Assembly (NCBI RefSeq): GCF_003073045.1
Contig: NC_037599.1
Span: 5,530,247 to 5,594,246, forward strand
DNA length: 64,000 nucleotides
Reading direction: 5' to 3'
DNA from: Pomacea canaliculata
Taxonomy: Eukaryota; Mollusca; Gastropoda; Architaenioglossa; Ampullariidae
Part shown: in pieces, positions 50,401 through 63,941 of the stretch
Position numbering within the stretch: position 1 is the stretch's first letter
Layout of the letters: each line of letters begins with the position of its first letter
Translations under genes and position numbers: made by a program
The notes under the pieces: generated by a model
What the model saw: the letters and a program-made list of their open reading frames with translations, nothing else
What the model was told of the DNA's origin: nothing
The model's database searches: none

Positions 50401-53400
50401 CTATCTGTGTTCACATCTCTCTCTCTCTCTCCGTACAGCTTCCATTTAAATTTAACCCAGTCGAGGAGTAAGATAACAGATTACAATGATTCCTCATTTT
50501 TATCATTATCATCATCTGCTTAAATCAGTTTCCTCTTCGTTTGTCGTGACCATTGGCATATCCGCATGCTTGTGAAGCCAGGAGAAGCGAACTCCACCCT
50601 CAGTGTAAGTAGACAAATTACTCTTGCCAACAGGGGCCTAGGAAGACAATCACAACGCCGAACAATAAGGAAGGAAGGTGATTTTTGTGGGAGGTTGGCT
50701 GGATGCTGAGTGCTTTACTCAAAGAAGGAAGTGAGATGTTTGTAGAAGCGGCGACAAGGGCCACAACAGCAGTACCTGCTTTGTTGACCGTCCTCTTGGC
50801 TGTTATAATCGAGCGAACGTTTATGTCACTGGCTTAGTAAACGACGAGTTCTATTTTTAATACTCTTCCGCTTTTTTTTTTTTGCTTTGTTTATTTTCTT
50901 TCTGTCTTAACACAAGCTTTCTCTATTTCCTTCACACACTTTCTTTCTCTCTTTTTCTTTGTCGCTCTGTCTTTCTGTCCTGCTCTATCCTCCCACTCCC
51001 TCCCAACGCTATTTGTGTCATCGTGTTTTATTTGGCTTGTTTTCGTTCTCGCCTATCCTGTCGTCTGTTTCCCTGTTGTTTACAATCAGGGCATTGCGGT
51101 GTATATTAAGCGGCGGCAGGTGCAAGCTTAATCTCACCTACAGCTGTTTCTATTGTCCTTTCCTTAACTGTCACAAAAATACTCTAGGTCTCGCGCAAAA
51201 ATTGCATTCTAGTGAAATATATTATTATAATTAGTATATAATTAGACACGAAGTAATCCCAAAAGCATTTAAGTTGTCATTTTCCTACAAGCTTTACAAT
51301 GTAGGGATGACATTAATACACCCATGAACAGGAAAGGAGACTAATGTTCCTGTCTTTTTATGAAAGATTAAGTGGGCGGCTTAAATCATGTCATTCTCCT
51401 ACACATACATAGGCAAACGCGTGCGTGCACACACACTAACAGGCGTGCTGACGAATACAACCCACGACCAAGATCATAACACTCAAAAGTTTGTCATGTG
51501 GTCAGCAGGTCAGTCTCTCTAGGAAACAAAGGACAGGCCGGGACAACGATGACCACCGATGAACGTTTGAGTAAGCAATTAAATCGAGTTCAGGGGAAGG
51601 ACTTACAATAATGACTTTTTGAGCGAAAAAAATCCCCAAATAAACAGAAGTGAAGGTCTTCTGCACTCTTTGTTGTGTGCGTCGTCAAGTCAGGATTGTA
51701 GGCAAGCCGTTAACATACAGGCTCTGCCCCGAGTCTAGTCCGTCCTAAAATATTGTGGTGTCAATGCCTGGAGCCCCCGGGATCCGTCTCGACCCTGACC
51801 CTTCGCGACCTTTGCCGGTCTGCTGCAACACCTTTCAAGTTGTCAGGTTTGAGAACGTCCGTCCACGCCCTCACGCGCCCTCCGCCGCCACGTCCTCGAC
51901 AGTCCTTGACGTGGTGACGTGACCCGGTGACGTGATGTAACAGAGTCGCTAGGTTGTAGTACTCGGTGGAGTAGGAACCAGGAGTTAGTAACCGCCCCCT
52001 AGTTTACTGTCATCAGTTCAGTTTGCCACCATCGCCCTCCCCACTACCAAAGCCGAGCATCTTTCTACACCACTGCATGGTACGTTAGCGTTACCTTTGC
52101 TAGAAAAACACTCATCACCGGCCAGCCACCCCTTTAACAGGGAGCACAGTCCTTTTCTGTTCTGAAACACACAAATCGGGAGATACAGAAAATTCCCTCG
52201 ACCTCGTAATAACCTGTAGTCTTGCTCGGATTTGGTTGAAACGACTTACTGCTCTAGTGTCGGAGTCAACGCTTTTTAAACATTAATTTTAATGTTTAAT
52301 TTTCTGTGAATGAACACACATAAACACACACGCGCTCTCTTCTCACACCACAGACAGGGAGAACTAGAAAACTTAAGAGAAGAAGACAAAGAGAGGAGAA
52401 GGTTGATGTCAACAGTAACAAATTAACACGCAGTCTCGTTTTTCTCTCGGTCAACAACCTGTAATATGTCTGACTCACTGAGTCACAGCTGTTTGTCACC
52501 GATTCCGCCTGCTTTCCGCATACTTGCACAGATGTTAGCGATGCATCTTCGGCAACAAAACATTTTGTTTTCTTGGCAAAACACTGAGCTACCATACCTA
52601 CACACACTCCCCAACTCTGCAGCTTAAGGTACTTTCAATCTCTCTGTTCTAAAGAGTACATAACGAAGTCTTACAACCAAAAAATTCTTCAAACTTCATT
52701 TATAACTCATTTTTTCTTGCGTCCTGTCCACAATTTTTCATTTCTAAATATATGCCATTCTTAGAGTATGCTTACTTGTGCACCGGTAAAGGCAGGCATG
52801 TATATAGATCAAACATACCTGATGTTTGTTTAAATAACTTTAAAGTTTTGTGGCCCGAGTTTCATACCATTTAAACCAACAAGCTTTTTTAAGTAAGATT
52901 TTCCCACATTTTACCTACTCGACATCTGCGGTTATTGACATTGCTCTGAAATTCATTTTGGTTGTCAAGAAGCACGTGACACATGGAGGAAGGGGGTCAT
53001 GATGGGGTCAAGGAACCTAACTCCTGGAATACCGGCTACAGAAAGAAAAGAGCGAGGGAGAAAAAAATCTCAGATGAGATACTGGGGGCCCAGGAAATGG
53101 CTGTTTACGTTGAAGGAGCGGGGGCCGGGGGCTATCTGATGTCGACTGACACTTGCCACAATCCCTAGCATGCCCCCTGACCTCATGAGGCTCCTTGCTG
53201 TTGTTGTTTACATCGTCTTGCCATGAAAACACGAGTCTGATGCGGCGGAGAGAGAACATTACACACACGCGCGAATCTTTTAATCTTAATAGACGACAAA
53301 CGTGTGTGTGTTACTGTAAACACTAAATAAGTGTTAATGTTATTATTGTTATATGTAATCAAAAGAAAAAAAAAGCGTCCTTCTGTCGCTCGCTCTGTAA

Positions 53401-55005
53401 GTTCGCATATAAATAGAGTTGTAGACTTACAGGCAAAAGAATCGAGAAATAACATACAAATAGGTTATTCCTACTGGTGATGATTAATAAAACATCAACC
53501 AGTCGCGAACGCATGCAAAGGGGAGTAACCCCTTTAAGCTATAGATTTTTTATGCCCAGTAGGCTCCCTTTACACTTTAAAATTGTAGTCACAGACTTCT
53601 AAGATTTATAAAAATTTTCTCGAGTTCGGCGACAAAGCAAGAAAAGCTGAGTGGTTTTACAGTGGTCTTAATAAGGAAATAAATTGAAAATATTAAAAAA
53701 TAAATTTTGTCAACACGCAGCATATTTTTTATGCTTTAGCTGACTTAGCAGCAAAGGCACGGAGAGGATGTAATCGGAATTTTAAGAGTTCTTTAGCGTC
53801 TTGAAGATCGTAACCCAAAGTTATTCTAAAAATTATTTCACACACAAATTCACCCAATTCTTTTGTGTGGTTATGAGGTACGGGGTCTGTGGTTATATTG
53901 TACCTTTATTTAAAGAAAAGGTTGTTAATATTGTCGGTAGCATTGTTTTTTGATGCTTATGTGAAATGTATTGCATATTAGTTGAAAATTAATAATTTAT
54001 TTCCTAATGGACTGCAACAAGTGCTGCTAAATATGTAAAACAATAACAAGGTCACGTTCAAATTTATGTTAGCACTTCACCACTATGGCTTTGGATTTGT
54101 CTAGGAATGTCAAGAGGTGGGCAATGTTAAGTAACTTTTTGAGAATTTAAGCGAGAGTCTTTTAAACATAAAATAGTTATCGATGTTCATTCTACAACTC
54201 ATTTCATCTTTAGTGTTAAATAATGACTTTAGTTAAAACATTAGTGTTAAAGATTCATTAATAAAAGATTTTGACTAGACGTTTCGAAACCGATGCAAGT
54301 ACAGGAATTTGTTTCCTGTATCACTAAGATACCACAATGGCAACTGTAAAAAAAGTGAGCTGCAAATAAAAGTGACTCATTAGGGTCAACGATATTAATA
54401 ATTTCTTGTTGGAATAACCGAGCAAATTAATGGTATTTTTATCCTTTTTTTCCGTACGATCCCGATTTGTATGGCGCTGTGTGTGTGTGTGTGTGTAATT
54501 TTTCTCATTATTCTGAATTCTTCAGGTTCTAAGCTAAGGTATCGTTGATTTAACCATCACAATGTCAGTATAATGATGGCTTTTTACCTCAAGTTTTTAG
54601 CGACAATCGAAAGCTACAGTAGTCTTTGGGCTAAAATCCAATTAAAAGCATCACGGTATTAAATGATAAATACAATCTTCATCTCAAACACATAAGTTAA
54701 ACAATTCACAAACAGTGGACAACACAAACACATACAGGCACACGCAGTCTCTCGGCCAATGGGACATCTTTCCTCCACACTTACAAGACATTTTACATTG
54801 TGACTGCAAGACAAGCCGCACCACAGTCTCGATACACATGTCGAAAAAAGAATGGAAAAACAATGTATGCAGAAATGTATCTTTACTTCAAGTGTTGCTA
54901 TGTGACATCAGTTACCGAGTCTAACTTAGTTTTGTAAAGACCTAGAAACTAATGAGTGCAGTGGAGATCGCAGTAGTCTTTATGGGTTAGAGGTCGGCAG
55001 CGTTG

Positions 55006-58000
55006 CTAAGCTTCAGGACACCAATCTGGTTTCCAGTCTGCATCATCTGCAGGCATGTTGGGATTTATAGCGGATATCTGAACAGGTATTTTCTCGCCTT
55101 CTCCATGTTGAAATACTCCATCACGTCGTTCATCTCATCGGCGTAGTCGGGGTCTTTAGACAGGTCGTTAATCTCGTAAGGGTCCTGCTCTAAGTCAAAT
55201 AACATAAACCCTCCGCAATCTGGTACATCTTCGGGAAGAGCTGTGTTAACGCCTGGAAGAGGGTTGTACCACCCGGAACATGGACCACTTGTGTGATAGA
55301 CCAGCTTGTACTTGCCCTTCCTTACACCTGCTTCATCGTCCCACATCTGATATACCATACGGTCCCGTTGGCTCGGTCCGTTCTGCCTAAGATATCAGAG
55401 ATGGACAATTTAGAGGAAATAAATAATAAAAGATTAATACAATGACTTTTACAATATGTATAAATATCTTTCTTTATGTTACTATCTTTGTTGCCTTACT
55501 ATACTTTTTTTATAACTGTCTTTACTTTTTATAAAAGTGTCGAAATGTAGGACATACAAGTAAAAGTAACCAGAATAAAGCTAAAATGGTTTGGAATTTT
55601 TGCGATTTGTACTTTTCTTGTATTACAGGTGTAAGATAAGACTTGTACTGTGAACAGATGACATGCTATGAACATCGTGAAACTAACTTTATTGCTTGCC
55701 ACTGGTCTTTGCCATCTACGTCGGGGACGACCACTGGTGTGTTGGAGTTTCTGGCCATGCTGATGAGGGTTAAAGGTATGTCTGTGATGTGAATGAGACC
55801 GTTGTAATCTCGTGGAGAATCAGGCAACAGTCCAAAGCTGTACATGAACGCTGGGACCCTGGTGCCGCCCTCAAATGGCGTGGCTTTCTTTCCTCTCAGC
55901 GGCCAGTTGCTTGCGCTGTTCACACATATAACTATATATATATATGAACACAAAGAAACGTTCGAACGTATAGATAAATAATTTACTATATAAAATATTA
56001 TCAAGAAATATTCTCTAACCCTTTTAACAAAGCTCGGAAACACATAGCTATACATCTACCTTTCATCAGTTTCCAAACAATAAACACAAACACGAAAACA
56101 CATTCAGACCTGTCAACACCTAAAAATAGACGTGAGACAACACCTAATGAACAATGCAAGAAGACATGTCATGACTGAAAAGCCATGAGTAATTAACGAA
56201 TCTCGCACCCGTTAGGTGAGGAGCCGCCGTTGTCGCTCATCACCATGAGCATCAGTGGTTTCTTCGTGTAGCCCTGTCCTTCCAAGGTTTTGGTGATGTT
56301 CTTGAGGGCGTCGTCCACGCCAGCCATGGTGCCACAGCGGTCTCTGATTAGGGGGTCACTGATGTGGGAACACCTGTCGCTGAGGTATGCCGGTACCTGT
56401 TGAGAAGTGTTAAAGTGCAACGAGCAATGTATGAATGAGCAATGTCTAAAATACACTAAAGGTAAGGTATCACTGACTTCATTCGGAAGTAGTAATTCTA
56501 TAAAGTTATTCAGCGATATGTTGTTTCTTGCATTGTAATAATCATTGTATTTTTATATCTGCTACTGTTGATGCATACATATATTTATTTAAGATGGTAA
56601 CTCCATGAAATGGCAGTTATTTGTCATTAAAGAAGGAAAAATTGAAATTCAGTTTCATCGACCAATCAGGACCAGTACATAAAAGCAATTTACAGTACTA
56701 CGAACTCTCTGACCTACTAAAACAAGAAAATAAGAACAATGTTCTAAAAATTTTGAAAATATTTCTGTGAAAGAATTACCGATATGGGGGTATGTATGGC
56801 CTTGAATGCGAGATAAATAAAAAATGGCTGAGTGGTGCCGCTCTTCTTGTGTGCCTTGATGATGCTGATGGCTCGCTGTGCAAGGACCTCGGTGTCGTAT
56901 TTGCCCTTCACTGAACGATCCAATGTTTCGTTTGTCCTGTGTCACATCCAAAGCAAATACAATTCATGCATATTCAGATAAGAACATTTGCTGACTTGGA
57001 GCGTGCGGCTTCCCATACTTTCCGCCTTCACCTGTTTATAGAAACCACTACCTGAGATAATAGGAAAGGTAAATGTATGAGATGAAGGACTACTGCTTCG
57101 CGATGCTGTTGTCTTTATTTATGCTCTTTTAAAGTGAAACAAGTTGTTTACTTACCAAAAATCATATGGCTCGTTTCTAAATTTGAAGAAATGGTCGCTG
57201 TTGCCATGGAGACACCCGAGAAAGTATCAAAACCTCGACCTGTTGGTATCATGTTCTTATTACACATACCCAGATGCCACTTGCCAATCGCATGTGTCTG
57301 GTAGCCTTCATCTTTAAGGTATCCTGCCACCGTCTTAATACCCACAGGCACCGACCTGTTGAGTGTAAACATTGTTGTTACAGAATGATTTGCTTACTTC
57401 TAAATTACCTGAGTATTACCAAAAGTACATTGAGTTTTAAACACTCTTTGTTATAGTCACTGTTATTAGCATAGTACTGGTTATCATCATATCTACTGTT
57501 TCTGTTATAGAATGACGAAGAATGGTAAGAATAGAATACCATGAGCCTCCCGTACCTGTTATCAAATTTATCGAAGACGTTTTCGATGCCCATGGTGTGC
57601 GGCATTCTGCCGGTGAGCAGCGCCGCGCGCGACATGGTGCAAGATGGCTGCGTGTACAGGTAGTTCAGACGCACGCTCTGTGATGCCAGGTCGTCCATCG
57701 TCGGTGTACGATAACGGGGATCGCGTGAGCTGCGCTCATTGTAACCCATGTCGTCGATCACGGCCACGATGATGTTGGGCTGCTGCGCCGACACAATGGA
57801 GGCGATGAGGTAGCAGGACAAGACTGCCAACGGCAGCCACAGCATCGGGTTTAGGAACATGATGCTGGAAGTCCAAAGTTCCAAAAGTTTACTGTGCGTT
57901 GGTTTACTGAAACAAAATCATAAACATGCAGCCGATAATCTATCTGAACGAGTAATATTTTTTAAAAGGTGCCTTAAATCAGCAAACGCTCGAGACATAA

Positions 58001-58250
58001 TAAATAACATCTTATCTATACCGCCATTAAATTATGATGCATAATAAAAAATGCGAAATGTAGAAAATTCTCTAAACTATCCAGTATGTAAAATATTTTT
58101 CATGTTAGGAGACTGCCTCTGTTTCTGGATGAACCATAAGTTAGAAGAACTTAGAGAAATGTTCGAGCAGCAGCCAAATACTTCAGCCTGTATACTTACT
58201 CTCCTGGCACCAGTAGGTATCTGACTGTAGCTCGGTGTCACTGGTGGAAG
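55006..58250 (-). CDS. ARSB: Arylsulfatase B-like sulfatase, copy 1 (complete, two frameshifts)
   Basis: Minus-strand exons: 5' UTR about 58250-58200, then 57906-57556 (ATG at 57860), 57355-57156, 56936-56780, 56396-56209, 55915-55688 and 55386-55006, about 486 residues if two single-base gaps are ignored. A signal peptide (VLSCYLIASIVSA) precedes a lysosomal/secreted sulfatase fold. Visible active-site elements are IDDMG (metal Asp pair), PSCTMSRAALLTGR (formylglycine site), IGKWHLG, KAIHTP, SDNGG and RGKKATPFEGG. Frameshift 1 is at about 57208, where a missing C turns SHGNSD out of frame. Frameshift 2 is at about 55092, where a missing G moves the stop to 55065. Both fall in short homopolymers. 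The expected activity is hydrolysis of N-acetylgalactosamine 4-sulfate esters. The Met in C-T-M-S-R is unusual for the family. Confidence 0.86.
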
Positions 58251-58278
58251 TGTGATTGGAGGCTGGTCATGGCAGTCA

Positions 58279-58285
58279 TTTTATA
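58279..58285 (-). promoter_or_regulatory. TATA box of arylsulfatase copy 1
   Basis: On the minus strand this reads TATAAAA. A short untranslated exon would start about 30 bases downstream and ends at 58200 with an AGA|GTAAGT donor. The matching acceptor (GTTTCAG) lies at 57907, 46 bases before the ATG. Confidence 0.55.
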
Positions 58286-58870
58286 CAGAAACAGGACAAA
58301 GAAAGACACGTGTCGGCTATTCCACGTGTTCATTTCCTCCACGTGGTCAGTTAGTTAAGTTTACAAGTATTTTCTGGGTCTTCTCTCTCTCACTTTATTG
58401 CATAGAGATGTTCTAGACTGCGTGTGTTGACTTACAAACAGATCATTAGTTCGCCAATAGCTAGAATAGTGAATACTTGAATTTGCATATACCTATTCCG
58501 ACTATTCATAAGGTCTAGAGTATACCGAAACGAATACAAAGAATTAATCTACTACTTATTTTCAGGTTTTGATTCATCGCACGTGTGATATTGCTGACTG
58601 TGCTGTATCGTAATATATTCAGACGAGGAGCTCAGGGACGCAGAAACCGAAAATATGATAGGATGACTACGTACGCACAGACGCGCGCACATACACGTAA
58701 AGAAACTCTTCATCTCTTATCTTCAGATGTTTTTTTGATTATTTTGACAAATGTCTCTCTTTCCACTGAACAGAGATTTGTTTAACTAATAGCTTTTGCG
58801 TAATATCTTATGGTCGTATGTTAGTAAATCAGTGAACGGAAATGACAAATAATTGCATTTGCAAAAAACA

Positions 58871-59113
58871 TCAAATCCAGAAAAAGTTGACACTTAGCAA
58901 CACTCGCCTGTGTTCATGCCTCAAGTAATATGTCACGGAGTTTCTTGATCCTTCGTACAGCACTTTGATAGTTTGAACGACACCTTTTTTTATGTCAAAA
59001 TTCTGAATCGCATGCCATGGACCCTTGTGCCAGACTCTTTCAAGCGTCTTCTTACAGGCACTTGGTACTTCTAACAAGCATGTTTCTTTCTGACGACGGC
59101 TGGTTTTAAACAT
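58871..59113 (-). mobile_element. LINE reverse transcriptase fragment
   Basis: An 80-codon open stretch resembles the reverse-transcriptase palm region of non-LTR retrotransposons. It contains ACKKTLERVWHKGPWHAIQNF, close to the usual KAFDRVWHEGLW pattern, then VVQTIKVLYEGS and a decayed RRVLLSV where RQGCLLSP is expected. The D of the FDRVW motif is replaced by E. No other LINE domains are nearby. Confidence 0.68.
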
Positions 59114-60936
59114 TTATCGAGAGAACATTATGGGACATGTACTACAGGACCATTGCACTTTCTTGTCCAATCTGGAAAGGAACCTCAGATACTGGGGGCC
59201 CAGGAAATGGCTGTTTACGTTGTAGAAGCGGGGGCCGGGGGCTATCTGATGTCGACTGACACTTGCCACAACCCTAGCATGCCCCCTGACCTCGTGAGGC
59301 TCCTTGCTGTTGTTGTTTACATCGTCTTGCCATGAAAACACGAGTCTGATGTGGAGGAGAGAGAACATTCAAACACACACACACAAATCTTTCAATCTTA
59401 AAAGACGACAAACGTGTGTGTTACTGTAATGACTAAATCAGTGTTATTGTTATATGTAATCAAAAGAAAAAAGCGTCCTTCTGTCGCTCACTCTGTAAGT
59501 TCGGCATATAAATAGAGTTGTAGACTTACAGGCAAAAGAATCGAGAAATAACAAACGAATAGTTTATTAATAGTGGCTATAATGCTGATGATTAATAAAG
59601 CATCAAACACTCGCGAATGCATTCAAAGGGCAGTAACCCCTTTCAGCTCTAGATTTTTATGCACAGTAGGCTCCCCTTACACTGTAAAGTTGTAGTCACA
59701 GACTTCTATGATTTCTAAAAATTTCTCGATTTGTCGATAAAGCAAGGAAAACTGAGTCTACAGGCCAAAAGTGCGTGGAGTGTACTGTGTTTATATAACC
59801 AGTAGCCGTACAATTTTTTATTATTTCTGAAAATGGCGAGTTCCTGGTGTGCAAGCGGTTGCACTAACCGACAGACAAAAGATTTCCAAGTCTTTTCACG
59901 CGCTACTCATAAGTGTTATGATATTATTGAATACTTTGTATGTGAAATTGTTAACACTTCTCCAAAACATATTTGTCGTCTATCGATCAGTGCTGAGCAC
60001 TGTAGCAAAAATTTTTTATTCCACAATTTAAAAAAAAAACTTTACAGCCATATTTACTTATAAATCAATATAGTTGTGTGTGAACCACTTAATATTATAA
60101 AATGATAATAAAAATACCTTTGAAGCTATCAAGCATTTGTTGAGCTTTTTCAGAAAGCTGTCTGCTTTTTTTCAATTATTGAATCATTGAAAAATGCTCT
60201 TTAAATTCTCTTTCACTCGGCATGTGAAAATAAATCAGTTTGATTAAATGCATTCTTTACGTAGGCCATATTAAGTAATTACATTAGGTAAAATATTAGT
60301 GTTTAAGATTCATTAATAAGATTTTGACTAGACATTTCAAACTGACACTGATATAACTACATGAATTTGTCTCCTGTCTCACTAAAATACCCCAATGGCA
60401 ACTGTAAAGAAAGTGGCTGCACTTTGTATTCAAAGACTCAAAAAAAAAAAACCTACGTCAGTTGTAACTTTCTGAAAAATATTATAGGAATCCTACAAGT
60501 TTCGTTTATTTATTTATTTATTTATTTTGCCTGTAACTCTTGAAAAGTAATCCAAAATATTGCTTTGTTTCTCTGTAAGGCACTAGAGAGTTGAATGAGA
60601 AAATTAATCCTAAATCTTGCCTTTTTTCTTTATAAGGGCCTAGATGCTAGAAAAGTTAAAATCTTTAGGCTTAATCTGTCGATAACACAATTTCTAATTT
60701 TATTAAGTTGTGGCATTAGGCTAATTTTTTTTTCTATACTAGTATTTGCATGATTTCCTCCATCCCTCCCCTAATATCTGGCATGAGCACACTACCGACA
60801 TAAAGAAAATGGCATTGTTGTTGTCATTATCCTTTTATGGGTTGTCGACATGGCATTTAGGTCTGTGATGAAAACAAAGCTAAAACTAGATATTGTAATA
60901 GGTTTTTATGTTTTAACAAAGCACTGCCATTTTCTT

Positions 60937-60983
60937 GTTTTTTTTTTTTTTTTTTTTTTTGTTTTTTTTTTTTTTTTTTTTTT
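60937..60983. repeat. Long poly-T tract
   Basis: Two T runs separated by a single G. They lie inside the 1.9-kb stretch found only in the second arylsulfatase repeat unit. The tract could be the tail of an antisense retroposed copy, but no body is recognisable. Confidence 0.8.
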
Positions 60984-63044
60984 GGCTGATTTGTCTATTC
61001 CCTTCTGACACCTGCATGATCAATCTCAACATTTGACAAATGTTCTCCTAGCCTAATGACATCTATGAGACTGTATTTGTATTTTCCTGCCTAATTTTGT
61101 TTTTCTTAACAGCCCTTGTTGTAGTAAAGGTGCATGCAGTGCAAACCCCAGTGATCTGGCACCGCACAAAATAAACGTTTTTTTTTTTCAGGTATATCTA
61201 ATTAGCCGCCTACTTTTAACCCTAGCATCTTTAAGGGAAGCATCATGGACTCTTTAATGGTCAATACTACTAATAATTTCTTGCTGTAACGATTGAAGAA
61301 CAAACGATTTATTTAGATCCATCGTCTGCTTTCGTCGTTTAGAAGATCTCCCTTTAGCTAACTGATTAAGCTGACTTTTTTTCTACATCATGTTGCTCAC
61401 ACTGATCCTCACGGCCTTGATGTTCTTCCTGCATTCTTCTAAAGAGAAACTGGCTATCACCACATCGTGTGATGTTGTGTGACATCAACGCTTTCATCTT
61501 CGTCTTTTGTTTCTTTACTGGAATGTAAGTGACCCGTTGTTACTGTAAAACGGTTGGAGTCTTGCTGCTGCTGGAGAAAAGCGCTAAACAAAGGTGAGTA
61601 TTATTATTATTAACATGGAGAAAACTACTTTGGCTATTTTTAGGAATATAGGTCCTGTTGGAAGAAAAAAAAACTTTTACAGTGGTTTTAATATGGAAAT
61701 AAATTGAAAGTATTAAAAAGTATTAAAAAATAAATTTTGTCAACACGCAGCGTATTTTTATGCTTTAGCTGACTTAGCAGCAAAGACGTGTACACGGATG
61801 TATTCGGAATTTTAAGAGTTCTTTAGCGTCTTGAAGATTGTAACCCATAGGTATTCTAAAAATTATTTGACACACAAATTCAGCCAATTCTTTTATATGG
61901 TTATGGGGTATGGGGTTATATTGTACCTTTATTTGTAAAAAAATGGTTGTTAGTGCTTTCGGTAGCATTGTTTGATGATGCTTATGTGAAATGTATTGCA
62001 TATTAGTTGAAAATTAATAATTTATTCCTCAATAGACTGCAAAAGTGTTGCTAAATATGTAAAGAATAGCAAGGTCACGTGAGTTACATTTTATGTTAGC
62101 ACTTCACCACTATGGCTTTGGATTTGTCTAGGAATGTCAAGGGGTGGGCAATGTTAAGTAATTTAAGCTAGAAGAGAATTTAAGCTAGAGTTTTTTAAAC
62201 ATAAAGTATTTATTGATGTTCATTCTACAACTCATTTCAGATATCTTTAGAGTTAAATAATGACTATAGTTAGAACATTAGTGTTAAAGATTCATTAATA
62301 AGATTTTGACTAGGTGTTTCAAATCGAAACTGAAGCAAGTACAGAATTTATTTCTCTCTATCTCACTAAAATACCCCGATGGAAACTGTGCAGAAAGTGA
62401 ACTGCAAGTAAAAGTGACTACTTAGGGGTCAATGATACTAATAATTTCTTGTTGGAACAACTGAGCAGCTTAATGGTATTTTTCTCTTTTTTTTCCGCAC
62501 GATCCCGATTTTTATGTCGCTGTGTGTGAGTGTAATTTTTCTCATTATTCTGAATGCGCCAGGTTCTAAGCTAAGGTATTGTTGATTCAACCACCACAAA
62601 GTCAGTATAATGATGGCTTTCTTCCTCAAGTTTTTAGCGACAATCGGAAGCTACAGTAGCCTTTGGGCTAAAATTCAATTAAAAGCATCACGGTATTAAA
62701 TGATAAATACAATCTTCATCTCAAACACATAAGTTAAACAATTCACAAACTTAGTGGACAACACAAACACATACAGGCACACGCAGTCTCTCGGCCAATG
62801 GGACATCTTTCCTCCACACTTACAAGACATTGTACATTGTGACTGCAAGACAAGCCACACCACAGTCTCGATACACATGTCGAAAAAAGAATGGAAAAAC
62901 AATGTATGCAGAAATGTATCTTTACTTCAAGTGTTGCTATGTAACATCAGTTACCGAGTCTAACTTAGTTTCGTAAAGACCTAGAAACTAATGAGTGCAG
63001 TGGAGATCGCAGTAGTCTTCGTGGGTTAGAGGTCGGCAGCGTTG

Positions 63045-63941
63045 CTAAGCTTCAGGACACCAATCTGGTTTCCAGTCTGCATCATCCGCAGGCATGTTGG
63101 GATTTATAGCTGCTATCTGAACAGGTATTTTCCTCGCCTTCTCCATGTTGAAATACTCCATCACGTCGTTCATCTCATCGGCGTAGTCGGGGTCTTTAGA
63201 CAGGTCGTTAATCTCGTAAGGGTCCTGCTCTAAGTCAAATAACATATACCCTCCGCAATCTAGCACATCTTCGGGAAGACTTGTGTTAACGCCTGGAAGA
63301 GGATTGTACCACCCGGAACATGGACCACTTGTATGATAGACCAGCTTGTACTTGCCCTTCCTTACACCTGCTTCATCGTCCCACATCTGATATACCCATA
63401 CGGTCCGTTGGCTCGGTCCGTTCTGCTAAGATATCAGAGATGGACAATTTAGAGGAAATAAATAATAAAAGATTAATACAATGACTTTTACAATATGTAT
63501 AAATATCTTTCTTTATGTTACTATCTTTGTTGCCTTACTATACTTTTTTTTATAACTGTCATTACTTTTTATAAAAGTGTCAAAATGTAAGACATACAAG
63601 TAAAAGTAACCAGAATAAAGCTAAAATAGTTTGGAATTTTTGCGATTTGTACTTTTCTTGTATTACAGGTCTAAGATAAGAACAGATGATGCTATGAACA
63701 TCGTTAAACTAACTTTATTGCTTGCCACTGGTCTTTGCCATCTACGTCGGGGACGACCACTGGTGTGTTGGAGTTTCTGGCCATGCTGATGAGGGTTAAA
63801 GGTACGTCTGTGATGTGAATGAGACCGTTGTAATCTCGTGGAGCATCAGGCAATAGTCCAAAGCTGTACATGAACGCTGGGACCCTGGTGCCGCCCTCAA
63901 ACGGCGTGGCTTTCTTTCCTCTCAGCGGCCAGTTGCTTGCG
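63045..63941 (-). CDS. ARSB: Arylsulfatase B-like sulfatase, copy 2 (3' end only)
   Basis: The last two exons of a second minus-strand sulfatase lie at 63941-63714 and 63425-63045; the rest is beyond the window. The first of these (NWPLRGKKATPFEGG onwards) is nearly identical to copy 1. The last exon keeps the correct C terminus (KPDWCPEA then stop) that copy 1 loses. Here, however, three homopolymer differences occur at the start of the last exon: TTAGCAG against TTAGGCAG, CGGACC against CGGGACC, and ATGGGTA against ATGGTA. As a result, splicing from the GTTAGT donor does not join in frame. Each copy is right where the other is wrong. Confidence 0.83.

Larger units (their letters stand above)
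38989..52900. other. Gene-poor interval
   Basis: Apart from the sushi relic and the 27-bp minisatellite I recognise nothing coding. Open frames up to about 160 codons occur but lack recognisable motifs, codon structure or paired splice sites. TGACGTCA sites occur at 47194-47201, 48013-48020 and 50010-50017. A GC-richer stretch with ETS-like CCGGAAG lies near 48065. It could hold distal exons, introns or control DNA of a neighbouring gene. Confidence 0.4.
53080..59180. repeat. Arylsulfatase tandem repeat, unit 1
   Basis: The unit begins in a strongly conserved block (about 53080-53240) that recurs at 59190-59350, and holds sulfatase copy 1. From about 53655 it aligns with 61672 onward in unit 2, at an offset near 8.04 kb, with very similar introns. 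Exact ends are not resolved. Confidence 0.65.
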
